From Triangularia verruculosa (Eukaryota; Ascomycota; Sordariomycetes; Sordariales; Podosporaceae): a stretch of DNA of 64,000 nt. The position numbers and the translations under genes are program-made. The stretch is from positions 1-64,000 of the forward strand of contig MU863885.1 in assembly GCA_033296885.1 (NCBI GenBank), written 5' to 3'. Shown piece after piece: positions 22,531 through 33,428 of this stretch; positions within the stretch are counted from its first letter, which is position 1; every line of letters starts with the position of its first letter. Below the pieces are notes generated by a model, which saw only the letters and a list, made by a program, of their open reading frames with translations, ran no database searches and was not told where the DNA came from.

Positions 22531-24200
22531 TCAACGCCTGTCCCTGACCACCTTCCTCTCCTTTGCCAACAGTTTGGGCTCGTAGTCCTTCAACAGTTCG
22601 GTGCGGGCCCTCGCTGCCGTGCTCCTCTTCTTCAGGTCTTCACGGAGAACATCTTCGACCGATGGACGCAGCAATTCACAATGGCTGAGAGACTGCACCC
22701 GGCCGTGTCTGGCCTCAAAACCACTCAAGAATGGATTTCGCAGTGGAGTTCTATCCTGGTATTTTCGGCACCTCTCTCTCAGCGATTCGTGTCTGATATT
22801 GGTCTCGAGTTTCTTTCTCCACTCGGCGGCATTCATAAACCGCACATCCCCCTCCCTAGGGCAGTATCTTCCGAGCACTTCAAGTAGCACGAGGCCAAAG
22901 GCGTACACGTCGGTGGCTCTTGTCATGATGCCATCTCTTGTAGCCTCTGGCCCCAAGTAAACCAACGTGCCTCCTACATCCTTGATGTTTTTCACTGAAG
23001 TGGCAAGACCAAAGTCCGAGATGACAAACGTGGGCGGTGATCCGTTTGTTGCTGATCTCTTGAAGAGAATGTTGTCAGGCTTCAAGTCGCGATGCATGAT
23101 TCCCTTATCGTGCATGAAGGCCAAGCCCGATAGAACTTGATCTATGAACTGGCCCAGCCACGCTGGTCTTCTGGTAGGGAATTTGCCGCCACACTTGTGT
23201 CCTGGAAGGAGCTTTGTCAAACTACCGTCATATAGGGGCAGAAAGATCTGGACAGTCATTCCTTCAATCCAACCCTGATGGTGCTCAAGCTTGACAATAT
23301 TGGGCTAGAGGGATCACACATGTGTCAGCATCCCATGGAACTAGGAAGAAAAACCGGGTTCGCAGGGTTGGATATGGCAGGAATGGGATATAAGCTTACA
23401 TGGCGAAGTCTTGCAAGCTGCTCCACTTCGATTTTAAAATCTGCCTTCTTCGTTCTCTGTTTGCATTCCTTTACGGCGAACAGCCTCGCCGAATGTAGGT
23501 CCACTGCCAACGACACTCTTCCAAAAGCACCCTCCCCAAGAACTTTGTAGGTGTGAGTTTGCCGAAGAGGTTTCTTGTCGAGATCCATAGGGACGACGGG
23601 TGCGTTTGGGCTTTTCGGCTCGAATTGTACCTGGGCAGGGTTGAGAGATCGCTGGGTCTCGAATACAGCTCCTCCTGATCTTTCGTGTATCGCGGCGATG
23701 CCGGCCAAAGACTTCCTGGCGGTGTCGACGTTCTGCATAAAGCTATCTCCCCACACAAATCTGAAGGATATCTTTGAGTTGAGCCAGATGACGAATGGCA
23801 GGCTGTGGTCCATTGGTATGACTCGGCGACGGGGGTCGCCTTGCAAGCGGTACTTATCGATGACGTTACCCCGTGGATCCACGCATCTGATGCTGGTGTG
23901 GTGCCCGGTGGTCGCATCTGCCAGCACTAGCTCTCCTGCCGGGAAGATCTGAAAAGAGCACTGGTGCTCAGGCATGCCGTGGAGGTAGAGCACGATGTCG
24001 CTCATTTGCTTCGATCTGCCGATTGTCAAGACGCGGCCAGGATATTTGGACTTATTACCGGCTGTAACGCGTAGGCTAGGCACGCCCTTGAAAAGACTGT
24101 GGTACGAAGGGTTTTCTTTGACTATTCTATCAGATTCGGCGTCTCGAGGGACGAGATAGAAGAGGGCCTCTTTGGCCATGTCCAAGGAGGGAGAGACCAT
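22531..24200 (-). CDS. FHA-domain serine/threonine protein kinase
   Basis: Predicted 524-residue kinase of two exons (24200-23400 and 23304-22531; donor GTAAGC, acceptor CTCTAG), joining LARLRH to PNIVKLEH inside the kinase N-lobe. Residues ~55-125 fit an FHA phosphothreonine-binding domain (VLTIGRS, then a beta-rich stretch). The kinase domain starts ~218: GEGAFGRV glycine loop, AVKE with Lys244, HRDLKPDN at 338-345, and DFGL with Asp364. The usual APE motif reads GPE (GGTLVYLGPEA). FHA plus kinase recalls Rad53/Chk2-type checkpoint kinases, but similarity beyond the architecture cannot be judged here. The C-terminus is very basic. Met8 is an alternative start. It converges on the RBR ligase gene. 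Confidence 0.88.
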
Positions 24201-24884
24201 GTTCTTAGACTGACTGTTCTTTTTCTTATGTGGAATAAGCTGAAATCAGTGGAACGGTTGTGGAATTAGGGTGCGTGTATGAGTGGAATCGTCCTGCGCT
24301 TCCTAGGCGGTGATGTAGTTGCAGGATAACCCCATCGTTGCGGCGACAGCAGCCTTTTAACCCCCAGCCGTCGGTAGGTTAGGTAGTCTTCCATTATTTT
24401 ATGGTCTTGGTATCGAGTCAGAGCATGGCCAGCCAGCGCCATGCTAAACAACCATGAGAAGGGGTCTGCTACAAGACAACCCACAAGACAACCTACACAC
24501 GGGAGGCAGAATTGATCAAAGGGTCATCACAAGACTGGTTGTGACGCTCGTAATTTTACTGTGCGCCGCATCGGTCGGCCATGAGGTGAGCGGCATCAGA
24601 ACCTGCAGATGCTGGTTGAAGTGTTTCTGGACCAGTTGCAGTGTTTCGTGTGCTATTTTCGAGGGAAAGTTGGCGCGTAGCTACATTTAGCACAGTGCAC
24701 GCTTCCAAGGCACACTGTCGTTATGCATGTTGGGAGCATGGCCCGCGGGGGTCCCGCAATGTCCATCCCAGACAGGTCGATGAAGCCTTCCCCAACGAAC
24801 TGTTGTCCTAGCGCCGCATTGTGTTTTGCTTGCGTCGCCGAGCAGCGTCTTCTCAAGCACCGTACTAGAGGTTCACACTTCATC
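24201..24884. other. Divergent promoter region
   Basis: No gene seen. It separates the leftward FHA kinase from the rightward orphan gene. An open frame continues upstream of the orphan's chosen start to 24723, but the residues it would add look like untranslated leader. Confidence 0.55.
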
Positions 24885-26276
24885 ATGGTCGACACGGATC
24901 TCGAGAGACGCCCAGTTGTCCCGTTCGACGCTGCGCCAGCTGCCCGACTCACAGAGGATGCCCTTCGTCAGCATACGCTTGAATATATGCGGCAGGACGG
25001 CATCCCACCAGAGGAGCTTTCAGAAAAACCACGTTCACTCAGAGAGTCTGCTCTTGAGCGAGCAGAAGCTGAGCGAAAGGCCAATGGCAGGCTGGAACTA
25101 GATGAACTGCAACCTCCAACGACTACAACTGGGCGCATCCGTCGGCTTCAGTCCGAATCACACCAACAGAGTCAAGAGGAAGGGGAGGAAAAAATAAAAG
25201 AGGTTCTCGAAAAGGACTTTACACCATTTGAGCGTGCGCCGACTCCAGCGACTACCATATACACCGGCAACTGGAAGCGCGAAACGGAATATGAGGATCT
25301 ACAAAACGAATTTCGAGAAGCCACGAAGCGCAACCTCGACATTCACCCATACAAGAACAAACCTTTGTCAGACTCACAGGACTTCCTCAGTGAACCTGCC
25401 AGTGTCCGAAACGAGCTGGTATGGGACGGCACTGAACCGTCAGGCAAATCGAAGACCAGTCATTCGGAATTTCTGTCGGATCTCCCTCCTCACGAGGTGG
25501 TCGACAACTTCAGCGAGCTTGGGATGTATATGTCCCAGGCAAGCTATGTGATATCGCTCGGCGGTGCTGCTTTGCCAGATCTAAAATATGGTATCATCAT
25601 TGTCCCTGCCGGTGACGAATCCCTCCTGTTCAAGGGTTATGGTGATCACGCAGATATGCCAGTCGACTTCAGAGCCGAAATATACGCCAAGAGCAGGGAG
25701 GTCAGGAAACAGGTGTTTGCCGAAGAGTTGGAATTGTGTGGTCGTCACATTCCTCGTCCGGGTCGGGGTGCCGAGGATTTCAGATTGCCCCCTATGGAAG
25801 AGCCGGAGAAGCTATTCTACGCTCAAAGAGTGAAAGCGAGGCGGGCGAAACATATAGAGCTCTATGGGACGAAACGATCGAGCGACTTCGAACCGGAAGC
25901 AGACGGCGTACCCGAGGTTGAATCGCTGTCTGATCAATACTCAATGCCGGTATCTCGGTCGTTCAGCTCAGCAAACTATGTCCGCTCCGATTATGCGGCA
26001 CTACCTCCGAGCTCAGAGGTCTTGGATGACTTGCGACGGCTGTTTGCACAAGGGGGGCAAGAACCGCGCGATCAGGGGGAGCAGGAACTGTATCACCCTG
26101 ATAGATTGTTTGAACTTGCCCGGTATCTCGGGAAACTGGCCGAAGGCAGAGTTCGGGAGAACCCGGGACTAGATGAAGAAGTATGGAATAAGATAAACGA
26201 ACTGCGGCCTGAAGGGCAGGATACCTTGGCAGAAGCGACCAATGAGGCGAGGACAAGTTCTTCTGAGAAGACATGA
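24885..26276 (+). CDS. Acidic conserved-looking hypothetical protein
   Basis: Single-exon protein of 463 residues from ATG 24885 (context atcATGGTC). An in-frame ATG at 24723 would add 54 Cys/Ser/Pro-rich residues that look like 5' UTR. The protein is highly charged (Glu, Arg, Asp) with probable helical and disordered segments and a more ordered centre around MYMSQASYVISLGGAALPDL and KYGIIIVPAGDESLLFKGYG. No signal peptide, transmembrane segment or known domain is evident. The long, uninterrupted frame with normal codon use makes it a credible gene. I do not recognise a family. Confidence 0.75.
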   Translation: MVDTDLERRPVVPFDAAPAARLTEDALRQHTLEYMRQDGIPPEELSEKPRSLRESALERAEAERKANGRLELDELQPPTTTTGRIRRLQSESHQQSQEEGEEKIKEVLEKDFTPFERAPTPATTIYTGNWKRETEYEDLQNEFREATKRNLDIHPYKNKPLSDSQDFLSEPASVRNELVWDGTEPSGKSKTSHSEFLSDLPPHEVVDNFSELGMYMSQASYVISLGGAALPDLKYGIIIVPAGDESLLFKGYGDHADMPVDFRAEIYAKSREVRKQVFAEELELCGRHIPRPGRGAEDFRLPPMEEPEKLFYAQRVKARRAKHIELYGTKRSSDFEPEADGVPEVESLSDQYSMPVSRSFSSANYVRSDYAALPPSSEVLDDLRRLFAQGGQEPRDQGEQELYHPDRLFELARYLGKLAEGRVRENPGLDEEVWNKINELRPEGQDTLAEATNEARTSSSEKT

Positions 26277-26640
26277 AGAAAATGGCAGCAGATTTTGTGC
26301 TTGAAGATTTAGATAGAGCCATGCTTCAGTCTCTTCTTTCCCCCCGTCTAATCCCCATTCTCTGCTACGATGCTATCTGACTTGCGTTGTCATGGTTCTT
26401 GGCAGAGTGTGTACGATTGACTGCCGGATATACGACGAAGAAAGCCCAAGCAGCGTAGATATAAAGTAATCGTGGAGAAGTGGCCATCGTTGTTAACATG
26501 TATGAAATACCTACGTAATAACTTAACAAAGAAGTAAACAGTCAGGAGGCCAGTGTTGCACCTTTGTCAGACCCAACCTTAAAACAAGCAGACAAGGATA
26601 TCAGCACCACACCTATTCCCAATAAAAAGACAGCATCCAT
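26277..26640. other. Convergent intergenic space
   Basis: No gene seen. It holds the 3' ends of the orphan and the GH43 gene. Confidence 0.65.
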
Positions 26641-27636
26641 TCAATCATCACTCAACACCACCTCCCCTTTCTCACCCAACCCCCAGCCAGTCTCATACAT
26701 GCACCTGCCCGCGTCGCAATCAGCGTGAAAAACCATGCCCTCCCCATCGCCCTGCACCGCACTCGCACCACCCGGCGCCATAAACCCGTAATCTTGCGTC
26801 TTTCGTCCAATCAGCTCCCCCTTTCTCACCCACGGCCCCTTGATATCATCCGCCACCGCATACCTGACATCATAGTCGAGCGTGTTGTAGCAGTGCGAGC
26901 TGTAAAACAAGACATACTTCCCACCCTTCGTCTTGACCAAGCTCGGCGCCTCAATCAGCGGGCCATCGATTTCCGGTATCCTGTCCAAGATTGTCGTCGC
27001 AGGCCCAACAGGCGTAAACCCGTCGGCGATGTCAACCTCCTGAAGCTTGAACGGCGTTGGAAAACCAGGCTTGTCCCCGTTGCCGCACGGGCCGCCCTTT
27101 CCTTTGGCGCTGCCGTCGACCTTGTAAACGACATATCTTTTGTTGGTCTCGGCGTCGAAGAAGCCGGACGAGTCAATCGCCCCGCCGTCAGGATCTGGAC
27201 AGGCGAATGGGGTTGGGTGGGCTTGGTAGGGACCGAGAATGGAAGTGCGTGAGACTGCCACGCCGATGCAGTGGAAGGGTGAGCCAGAGAGAAGGCCGGA
27301 GTAGTACATCACGTACGTCTTGCTCGGCTCGATGTAGTGGATGTCGGGTGCCCAGATGAGCGGGAGGGTGTCGTTCACCCAGTCGCCTGGAGTCGGCAGG
27401 AGGTCGAGCTTGGAGAGCAAGGACCATCTGGCGTCGGCAGAGGTAAATGACGGAAAAGAAGGAGACGAAGCGACTTGGACGTTGTTGGTGTTCCCAGAAG
27501 TGGCGAACGCGTACCACTTGGAGGTGGCCGGATCAAAGGTAACAGAAGGGTCTGGGAAGTCGAGATTTCCGAGGGTGGAACGGGGTGAGGAGAGAACCCT
27601 CGGAAGGAAATATAGTAAAAAGATCAGAAAACGCAT
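26641..27636 (-). CDS. Glycoside hydrolase family 43-type arabinanase/arabinofuranosidase
   Basis: Single-exon secreted protein of 331 residues. ATG 27636 gives a signal peptide (MRFLIFLLYFLPRVLSS); ATG 27687 upstream is in frame but unlikely. The five-bladed propeller motifs of GH43 are present: FPDPSV with Asp29 as likely base, PLIWAPDIHY, CPDPDGGAIDSSGFFD with Asp155 as likely pKa-modulating residue, and PLIEAPSL with Glu229 as likely general acid. Such enzymes release arabinose or xylose from hemicellulose side chains. No carbohydrate-binding module is attached. With the feruloyl esterase and CE3-like genes it points to plant cell-wall degradation. Exact specificity cannot be read from sequence alone. 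Confidence 0.92.
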   Translation of the reverse strand: MRFLIFLLYFLPRVLSSPRSTLGNLDFPDPSVTFDPATSKWYAFATSGNTNNVQVASSPSFPSFTSADARWSLLSKLDLLPTPGDWVNDTLPLIWAPDIHYIEPSKTYVMYYSGLLSGSPFHCIGVAVSRTSILGPYQAHPTPFACPDPDGGAIDSSGFFDAETNKRYVVYKVDGSAKGKGGPCGNGDKPGFPTPFKLQEVDIADGFTPVGPATTILDRIPEIDGPLIEAPSLVKTKGGKYVLFYSSHCYNTLDYDVRYAVADDIKGPWVRKGELIGRKTQDYGFMAPGGASAVQGDGEGMVFHADCDAGRCMYETGWGLGEKGEVVLSDD

Positions 27637-28265
27637 GGTACTCGCGGACGTTGTGAATGTTGGGTGTGTGGCCGATAGATGATGCATATGATTTTGGAGA
27701 AGGACAACCGTCTAGCTTTTATATCAACCACAGCCTGACGATGTCATGACTTTTGTCGACGGCCGAAACAGGAAAGAAATGACCATGGCGTATTACCACT
27801 CCTATTGTCCTGCGCAACCCATCAGATCAAACTCCAACAAGTCATGAAGGACAAGACGTCAGCAGGGTCCTGTCTGGGGCGAAACCTAGTCGTGCTGGAT
27901 CAGGGTCTAGCGGTAATGTCACACTGAGCCCGAGGAATTGGTAGCGCGGGGAGGTCTTGTGATCTGGGGTTGTGTTGCCGGGACGTAGTAGTAGCAAGAA
28001 CAACGCAGAGATGGCTTGTGATGTGTCAGAGTCCGTTCGGTGCTGGCCACGCGAGGCTGCGGTAATGGGGATTTCCATAGAACGGAGGGACAAGGCTCGA
28101 CAGGTGGTAAAGGACGTCTTGGTCTCTACACTCGGTTGTCTCAGTCACAGACCTCGAGAGTGATAAAGCCGGATGAGCGTGATCAAGACATGAAATTCTT
28201 TGTACCTCTTCTGATCCTAACCGATGTCCATCCAACTCCACGATGCTCGGTACCTAACTGCCTCA
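27637..28265. other. Intergenic, 0.6 kb
   Basis: No gene seen. It contains the GH43 promoter (GH43 is transcribed leftward) and the 3' flank of the HD-domain gene. Confidence 0.6.
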
Positions 28266-29060
28266 TCAGAATCCTCGATTCACTCCGTCCCAGTCTGGGT
28301 CTTCTCTCCTTGCCCGCACCAGATCACCCGGCCAGCTTCCACCAGGAGCCTTCTGGCGGTTTTGAATGCCCTGTTCGCATACCGCATCACCCAATTCCTT
28401 CTCGATTTCCAACCTCGGCAACTGCCACCGTATTACTTCCGCCCACGTCTCGATAAGCTTGTCTGACGGTGGCGGCGGGTAACTGTTAAAGTCCGCCCTG
28501 ACACCCAGCCTGAGAGCTCTCACGGTCCCCCCCAGTCGTTCGGCGATGCCTGGAGAGGTATGTAATGACATGGCCAGCCATGCGTCTCTGACCTCCTTCT
28601 CGGGGACGCCGTGCGATCGCAGGAGCCGAGCGGCGACATCGGCCGAGACAACCTCAAATCGTTCAGGTATGTTGTCATAGGTTGAGGCAGTCCCAATGTC
28701 GTGGAGTATGCAGGCCACAAACAAGACATGGGGTGGGGCGCGGGCAATGCACCCGGGCGTGGGGTTGTCATCCTCACTGATTAGACTTGAACAAATCGAA
28801 GGGGCGTAATGGGCGTCGGATGGGAGGGTGTCTTCAAAGAGACGCATAAAGGCCGCAGCGTAGAAATACACCCTGAGACTGTGGTACAAAATAGAGGCTG
28901 GCAGTGTGGACTTTGCGATCGCGAGAGCTTCGATACAGACTGGATGGGCGGGAATAAGGGCCCGAACAGCAGCGGTGATGGTGCCCGTCACCACGCCATG
29001 CCCAAGTCTCGGGGAGCTGCAACTGGAAGAACTGGAATGGTGTTTTGAAGGGTTGCACAT
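28266..29060 (-). CDS. HD-domain hydrolase, cyanamide hydratase-like
   Basis: Single-exon 264-residue HD-superfamily protein. Metal-ligand candidates are His60 in SILYHSLRVYFYA, the His120-Asp121 pair in FVACILHDIG, and His167 in AMSLHTSPGIAERLGG. The layout fits the small fungal HD proteins related to cyanamide hydratase (Ddi2/Ddi3 type), which hydrate cyanamide to urea; many relatives have unknown substrates. There is no signal peptide, so it is probably cytosolic. The C-terminus (DLVRARREDPDWDGVNRGF) is polar. Confidence 0.82.
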   Translation of the reverse strand: MCNPSKHHSSSSSCSSPRLGHGVVTGTITAAVRALIPAHPVCIEALAIAKSTLPASILYHSLRVYFYAAAFMRLFEDTLPSDAHYAPSICSSLISEDDNPTPGCIARAPPHVLFVACILHDIGTASTYDNIPERFEVVSADVAARLLRSHGVPEKEVRDAWLAMSLHTSPGIAERLGGTVRALRLGVRADFNSYPPPPSDKLIETWAEVIRWQLPRLEIEKELGDAVCEQGIQNRQKAPGGSWPGDLVRARREDPDWDGVNRGF

Positions 29061-29407
29061 CCTGTTTTATTCTTGACTCGGGTGCTGCTGGCCAGTGTCT
29101 TGGATTGATGTCGATGCCGAGAGTGTCTCGGCGGTTGAAGAGGGAGGAGTCTTGATAAAGTAAAGTCAGGGGCGTTTGGGCGTTGGCTGCTGCTGTTTGT
29201 TTGGAGGCGTTTCCTGGGCAAAGGCGCTATTTGTAGAGGAGACACACCAGTGCCAGTAGTGAAACTTTGTTGGCGCGCTTTGAGTCATCGCTGTTGTGCT
29301 ATACCCTAACCCTCCTTACCACTCCTGCATCTACAACTACCTATCGACCTCGATTTCCAATATGCCCGAAGTCTTCAAACCTCTACTGAGCCAGTTCGGC
29401 TCCATGC
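29061..29407. other. Intergenic, 0.35 kb
   Basis: No gene seen. It contains the promoter of the HD-domain gene and the 3' end of the HET gene. Confidence 0.6.
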
Positions 29408-31970
29408 TCAGACCAGTGTGATCGTATTCAACGTCAGTCTTTCAAAAGCGCCCCCCAGCTCTCTGTCCACTTCACTGTCAAGGCAATACAACCGTTCAAC
29501 CTCCTCGACAGAGCCAAGATCAGTCTGAACTCCGTAGTTTTCGTTTGGATCATCAGATGTAACATCATCCCCAGACTCCTCTTCTTTGTCCCGGATAAGC
29601 TTCTCCCAGCTCTGGTGAGTCGGGCCCAGTTGCTTCAGCAGGCGATCCCAGCCCTGTTGGTCGTTCCCCATATCCCGAACCATCCTGTACTTGAACCGCT
29701 GGCAGTGGGGACCGTGGATGCTCAAGAGCCCGATACGCCTGTATGTAGAGCCCTCTCTGTTAATATCACCGCCTTTCTTATCGTGAACAGATTCGACAAG
29801 CAGGCCCCTAAGACACAGAGCCTCATCCTTGGTAGGCGTGCTCATCGTCAGTGGCACAAATTCGCCGGCCACAGACACCGGGCCCGACTGGGAGTTCTCA
29901 TCCCACTCGACATCGAACGAAAATTCGAAGGCATCTGAATGGAAATTATCAACACAGAAACATTCTGTGCCGTCCTCATCTTTGATCACCAGCTTGTGGG
30001 CTTTCCCACCACCCATAGCCAACATATACCAGGGCTTCTTCTCATAATCTGGGCGAATCTCGACCGACCGCATGAAGCACTGCATTGTGATAGAGGCATC
30101 GTTCAGCGAGGCAGTGGGCTGCGATTGCAACACTGGTGTCGTTGTAGCGTCGACGATATTGACGAGAGAGAATGTGCCGCTGCCGTGGTGGGGTGGAAAA
30201 TGTGAGATGGGCCCGTCGATGGACAGCCAAGACCAGCTTGGTGCGAGGTAATGCTCCGTCTTCTGGACAGGACCTGAGCTGCCTGATGACTGCCACAGTA
30301 GCGACTGTGGAAGAGTAGAGCGCCATATGCCGGCCAAGTACGTGTCGCCTGGCAGCGCGACCTCGAATTCTTGGGCAAGGCCGGACAACGCCACTGCTTT
30401 GTCGTGGACATGGCTGAAGATCTTACCCGAATATTCCTTGCATATGGCGGCCCAGGCCGTATACCACTCGGGTGAGCCGTTCTCTAGAGCATCAAAGTCG
30501 GTCTTTGTCTGAAACTTGGGCTTTCCATTGAAGGCCGACTTGAATGGTGGTCCTCCTGGGAAAGTCTCGCTTGCGAAATAAGGAGATTTAGCGCAACATT
30601 CCCAAACAAGCTCATGCGACGTGAAGTGCAACACCCTGCGAGATAGCTGGCGTTCCTGAAAGACCCATCCCCTTTTCGCTAATGATGACTTGGTGATACT
30701 CTCGAACACGGCATTGGTGTCCGGGGTAAGCCAGTATCGCAAGTCCTTTTGGTCAGCAGAAAACCGAATGCTCATAGGCCGGACAGAAAGGGGGTCTCTG
30801 TCTCTGAAGCAGCCCCACTGGGCATCGGGAGAGTCATCCGCTGAAATGTTCAGAAGGGCGTTCTTGTAGACATCGTACATCATGACTGACTCTTGTCGCC
30901 AGTCATCCTGACTGTTTTGTAAGATGCACAACGAGTCGATCCAGAGCCATCGGACTGTCAATTAAATGGTCAGCTTGCCATGGCTTGCACTTTCTAGGAG
31001 CTAGAGTTTGCCTTGACCCACCATTGAACCAGTGGGCAATTTGGACAGCATCTGCAAACGTCTTTGGCAGCAGCGACATGTGAATGCCGTCCTGCAATCT
31101 CTCTGGCATGTTTTCCAAGGTTAACACAGGTAGCTGACTGGCTCCCCACTTGCCCCAGCAATGACTGAGGGTGATGTATCGACGGTCGGACGTGAAAGCT
31201 TCTGCACTGTCTGAAGGCATGACCAATTTCAATGTTGACCCATGAATCGCTGATGCCACGTCCAAAAGTCGCGTTGGTAGCCAATCGGTGGAAATGGGAT
31301 TGCACTGGTTGTGTATTCCATCTTGGTTTGCCTGGCATCGTTTGAGCCACTGCATGGCATTGTCCCGAGTTGATACTGATGCCGTGCTTGGGTGTCGTTC
31401 CATTCCTTCTGAATTGTCCGACATGCTGAACAACGCCTTGTCAAACTCGGAAGCCGGCCATATCTGAAGTTTGAAGAAGTTCCAGTAGTTTTTCGCGGAC
31501 CTTGGGTGTCCCCGGTGGGTCAAAGCAAAATGTAACCGTGTAGGAGTTGGTTTGTCTGACTGCCAGCACATCTCAATATTTGACTGGTCAACAGACTCCA
31601 TGTCTAGGCTTTTAACTCGCAGGTTTGCCATGAGAAGGACGCAAAGATGGCAACTCTCATATTCGCCGACTTGAAGCGTCTTTGCACCGGTGTGAAGCAA
31701 GCATGCTGCTGGGAGATCCTCCGCCGCTTCTTTGCCTTTCGATCTCAGGACGTCAAAATAATAACCGAAGTAGTTCAGGCCCTTCTGGCAGGCGTCGCAG
31801 AGTCTGGTCAGAGAGTTGATGCTGTTGATGTTGTCGAGGCGCGGGACCGGGGGCGCCTTGACGACGAAAATATCTACATCTTCGTGGTCGACCCGATCAG
31901 GGCTGATAAGCACAAACGAGGTAAGCTTGTTGTTATGCTGAAGAATCTCATCTGAATCTAGGAGATTCAT
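29408..31970 (-). CDS. HET-domain protein (heterokaryon incompatibility type)
   Basis: Predicted 831-residue protein of two exons (31970-31022 and 30954-29408). The intron (donor GTGGGT, acceptor TGACAG) restores the HET core: RRYITLSHCWGKWG at ~263-276, LPKTFADAVQIAHWFN, then VRWLWIDSLCILQ and ESVMMYDVYKNALLNISAD. HET domains are TIR-related modules that trigger cell death when incompatible fungal individuals fuse or when partner sensors are activated. The N-terminus has a Cys-containing segment (LCDACQKGLNYFGYY) and SCHLCVLLM, common before HET domains. ATG 31970 is chosen because the longer frame begins with TTG. Neighbours are a DLH gene and a second HET gene in the opposite direction. 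Confidence 0.9.
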
Positions 31971-32207
31971 TGTGGCCGGTTGAACGATGAGAAGAAGCTC
32001 AACCTGGAGATTGACGATGGAAGTTGGTGCCCAAAGGATTCTCAAGCTCCACCGGGGCAGATCTCAACTCTCAGGCAACAGCCCACTGCGCTGGCAAGTC
32101 TTGGCACTCGGACTTAGCATTCCACGCTTTCAACCTTCCATGATTAATCCCTTCTTTGCATCTTGCCTTTCTGGTCCATATAGCCCGCTATAAAAATAGC
32201 TTCTCTT

Positions 32208-33101
32208 CTATGCCATCCACCTCCTGAACCACCCCACAGCCTGCCCCTCGCTTCCCTCTCCCCTCTCCTTCTGCTTTGGATCGCCAATATCACCCCTGAC
32301 CGCAAAGCCATGCTTGGCCCCTTCATACACCACTACCTCGTGCTTCTCTCTGTTCTTCAACAACTTGACCACCGTCTCCATCTTTACGCGGCCTAAATAT
32401 TCATCATCATCACCATTAGCGACGCTGAGTGGGGTGTCATCCTTCACCTTCTCAATATCCGCCGGCACGGAGACCAGTGAGGGGTGTGCAGTGAATGCGC
32501 AGTTCACCAAGGGCGGGGACAGGTGTGTCAGGCGTATGGTGTAAAGCCCGCCCCAGCAAAAGCCAGCAACGCCGATTTTCCCGGGTGGGCCAAGCTCTTG
32601 TCGAAGGGACTGAAAAAAGGCAGTAACTCGGGGCGATGCAACAGCATAGCGGTTGTAGAGGAGAAATTTGAGTAGGGCGGGGACCAGTCGGGCGTATGTC
32701 CAGATTTTGGTGAAGATGTTGGCTGTTGGGAGGGCATCTGTCAGGGTGAGAAAATGTTCGGGGAGTGAGGTTCCTGGGGTCGTCAGTCAGCAAGCCTGGT
32801 TGGTCCCAGGAGGCCAGGCATGGTGGAGAGATGTTGAGAATATCTAGGTACCCTTGTGAAAATCAGGAACAAGAACCCTACACGGCACGCGCCGCGCATA
32901 TGCGTCCGCCAACACACGGGTGTTGCGCAGGTTCCAGCCCAGGGCGTCGGAGATTATTACCACTGTGCCGAGGGACTGAACACCATCTGGTGGATGAGAG
33001 ATATAGGAAGGGACGTTGTGGAGAGTCTCTTCTGTGCCGGTTGGGATGATGTCGCCACGGAGAGTGCCGGTGAAGCAGTCTTTGCAGAAGGGGGCCTGCA
33101 T
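32208..33101 (-). CDS. Dienelactone hydrolase family protein
   Basis: Predicted 271-residue alpha/beta hydrolase of two exons (33101-32852 and 32773-32208; donor GTACCT, acceptor CCCAG), joining PDFHKG to TSLPEHF. Typical features are GTVVIISDALGWNLRNTR, the nucleophile elbow GFCWGG with Cys156, an acidic segment after LSVANG, and GAKHGFAVRGD with the likely catalytic His. Dienelactone hydrolases open lactone intermediates of aromatic catabolism; fungal members often have unknown substrates. ATG 33101 starts a typical N-terminus (MQAPFCKDCFTG); the in-frame ATG at 33218 would add 39 residues. It lies between two HET-domain genes. Confidence 0.88.
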
Positions 33102-33428
33102 GTTGCTAGCATGGACCTCGCGCGTCGGTGATGATGTGTTGGTGATGGCCTGGATGCGATGAACTGCCTTTGAGATAAAGAGGGTCAATGAAGGGGTGTC
33201 AAAAGCGGGGTAGCCCATGCTGTGGGAAAGCTCGCTGCCAGCTCAGGTGCTCAGCCCTCCCACAGGCTGCCCGTTTAATTCATCTTGGCGCTTTGGGTTC
33301 TTGCGGCTTTCCCAGGTGTCAGCTGCTAGGTATCTCAGCATCGCACCACAGGCTAGGTACCTACCTCTGATTGCTGTGGCGTTTTCACTTCAGTAGAAAC
33401 GCGAGATTGACCCCACGGCCATCTCGCC
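33102..33428. other. Divergent promoter between DLH and HET genes
   Basis: No gene seen. It holds the start regions of two divergently transcribed genes and one AGGTACCT palindrome at 33355-33362. Confidence 0.65.
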
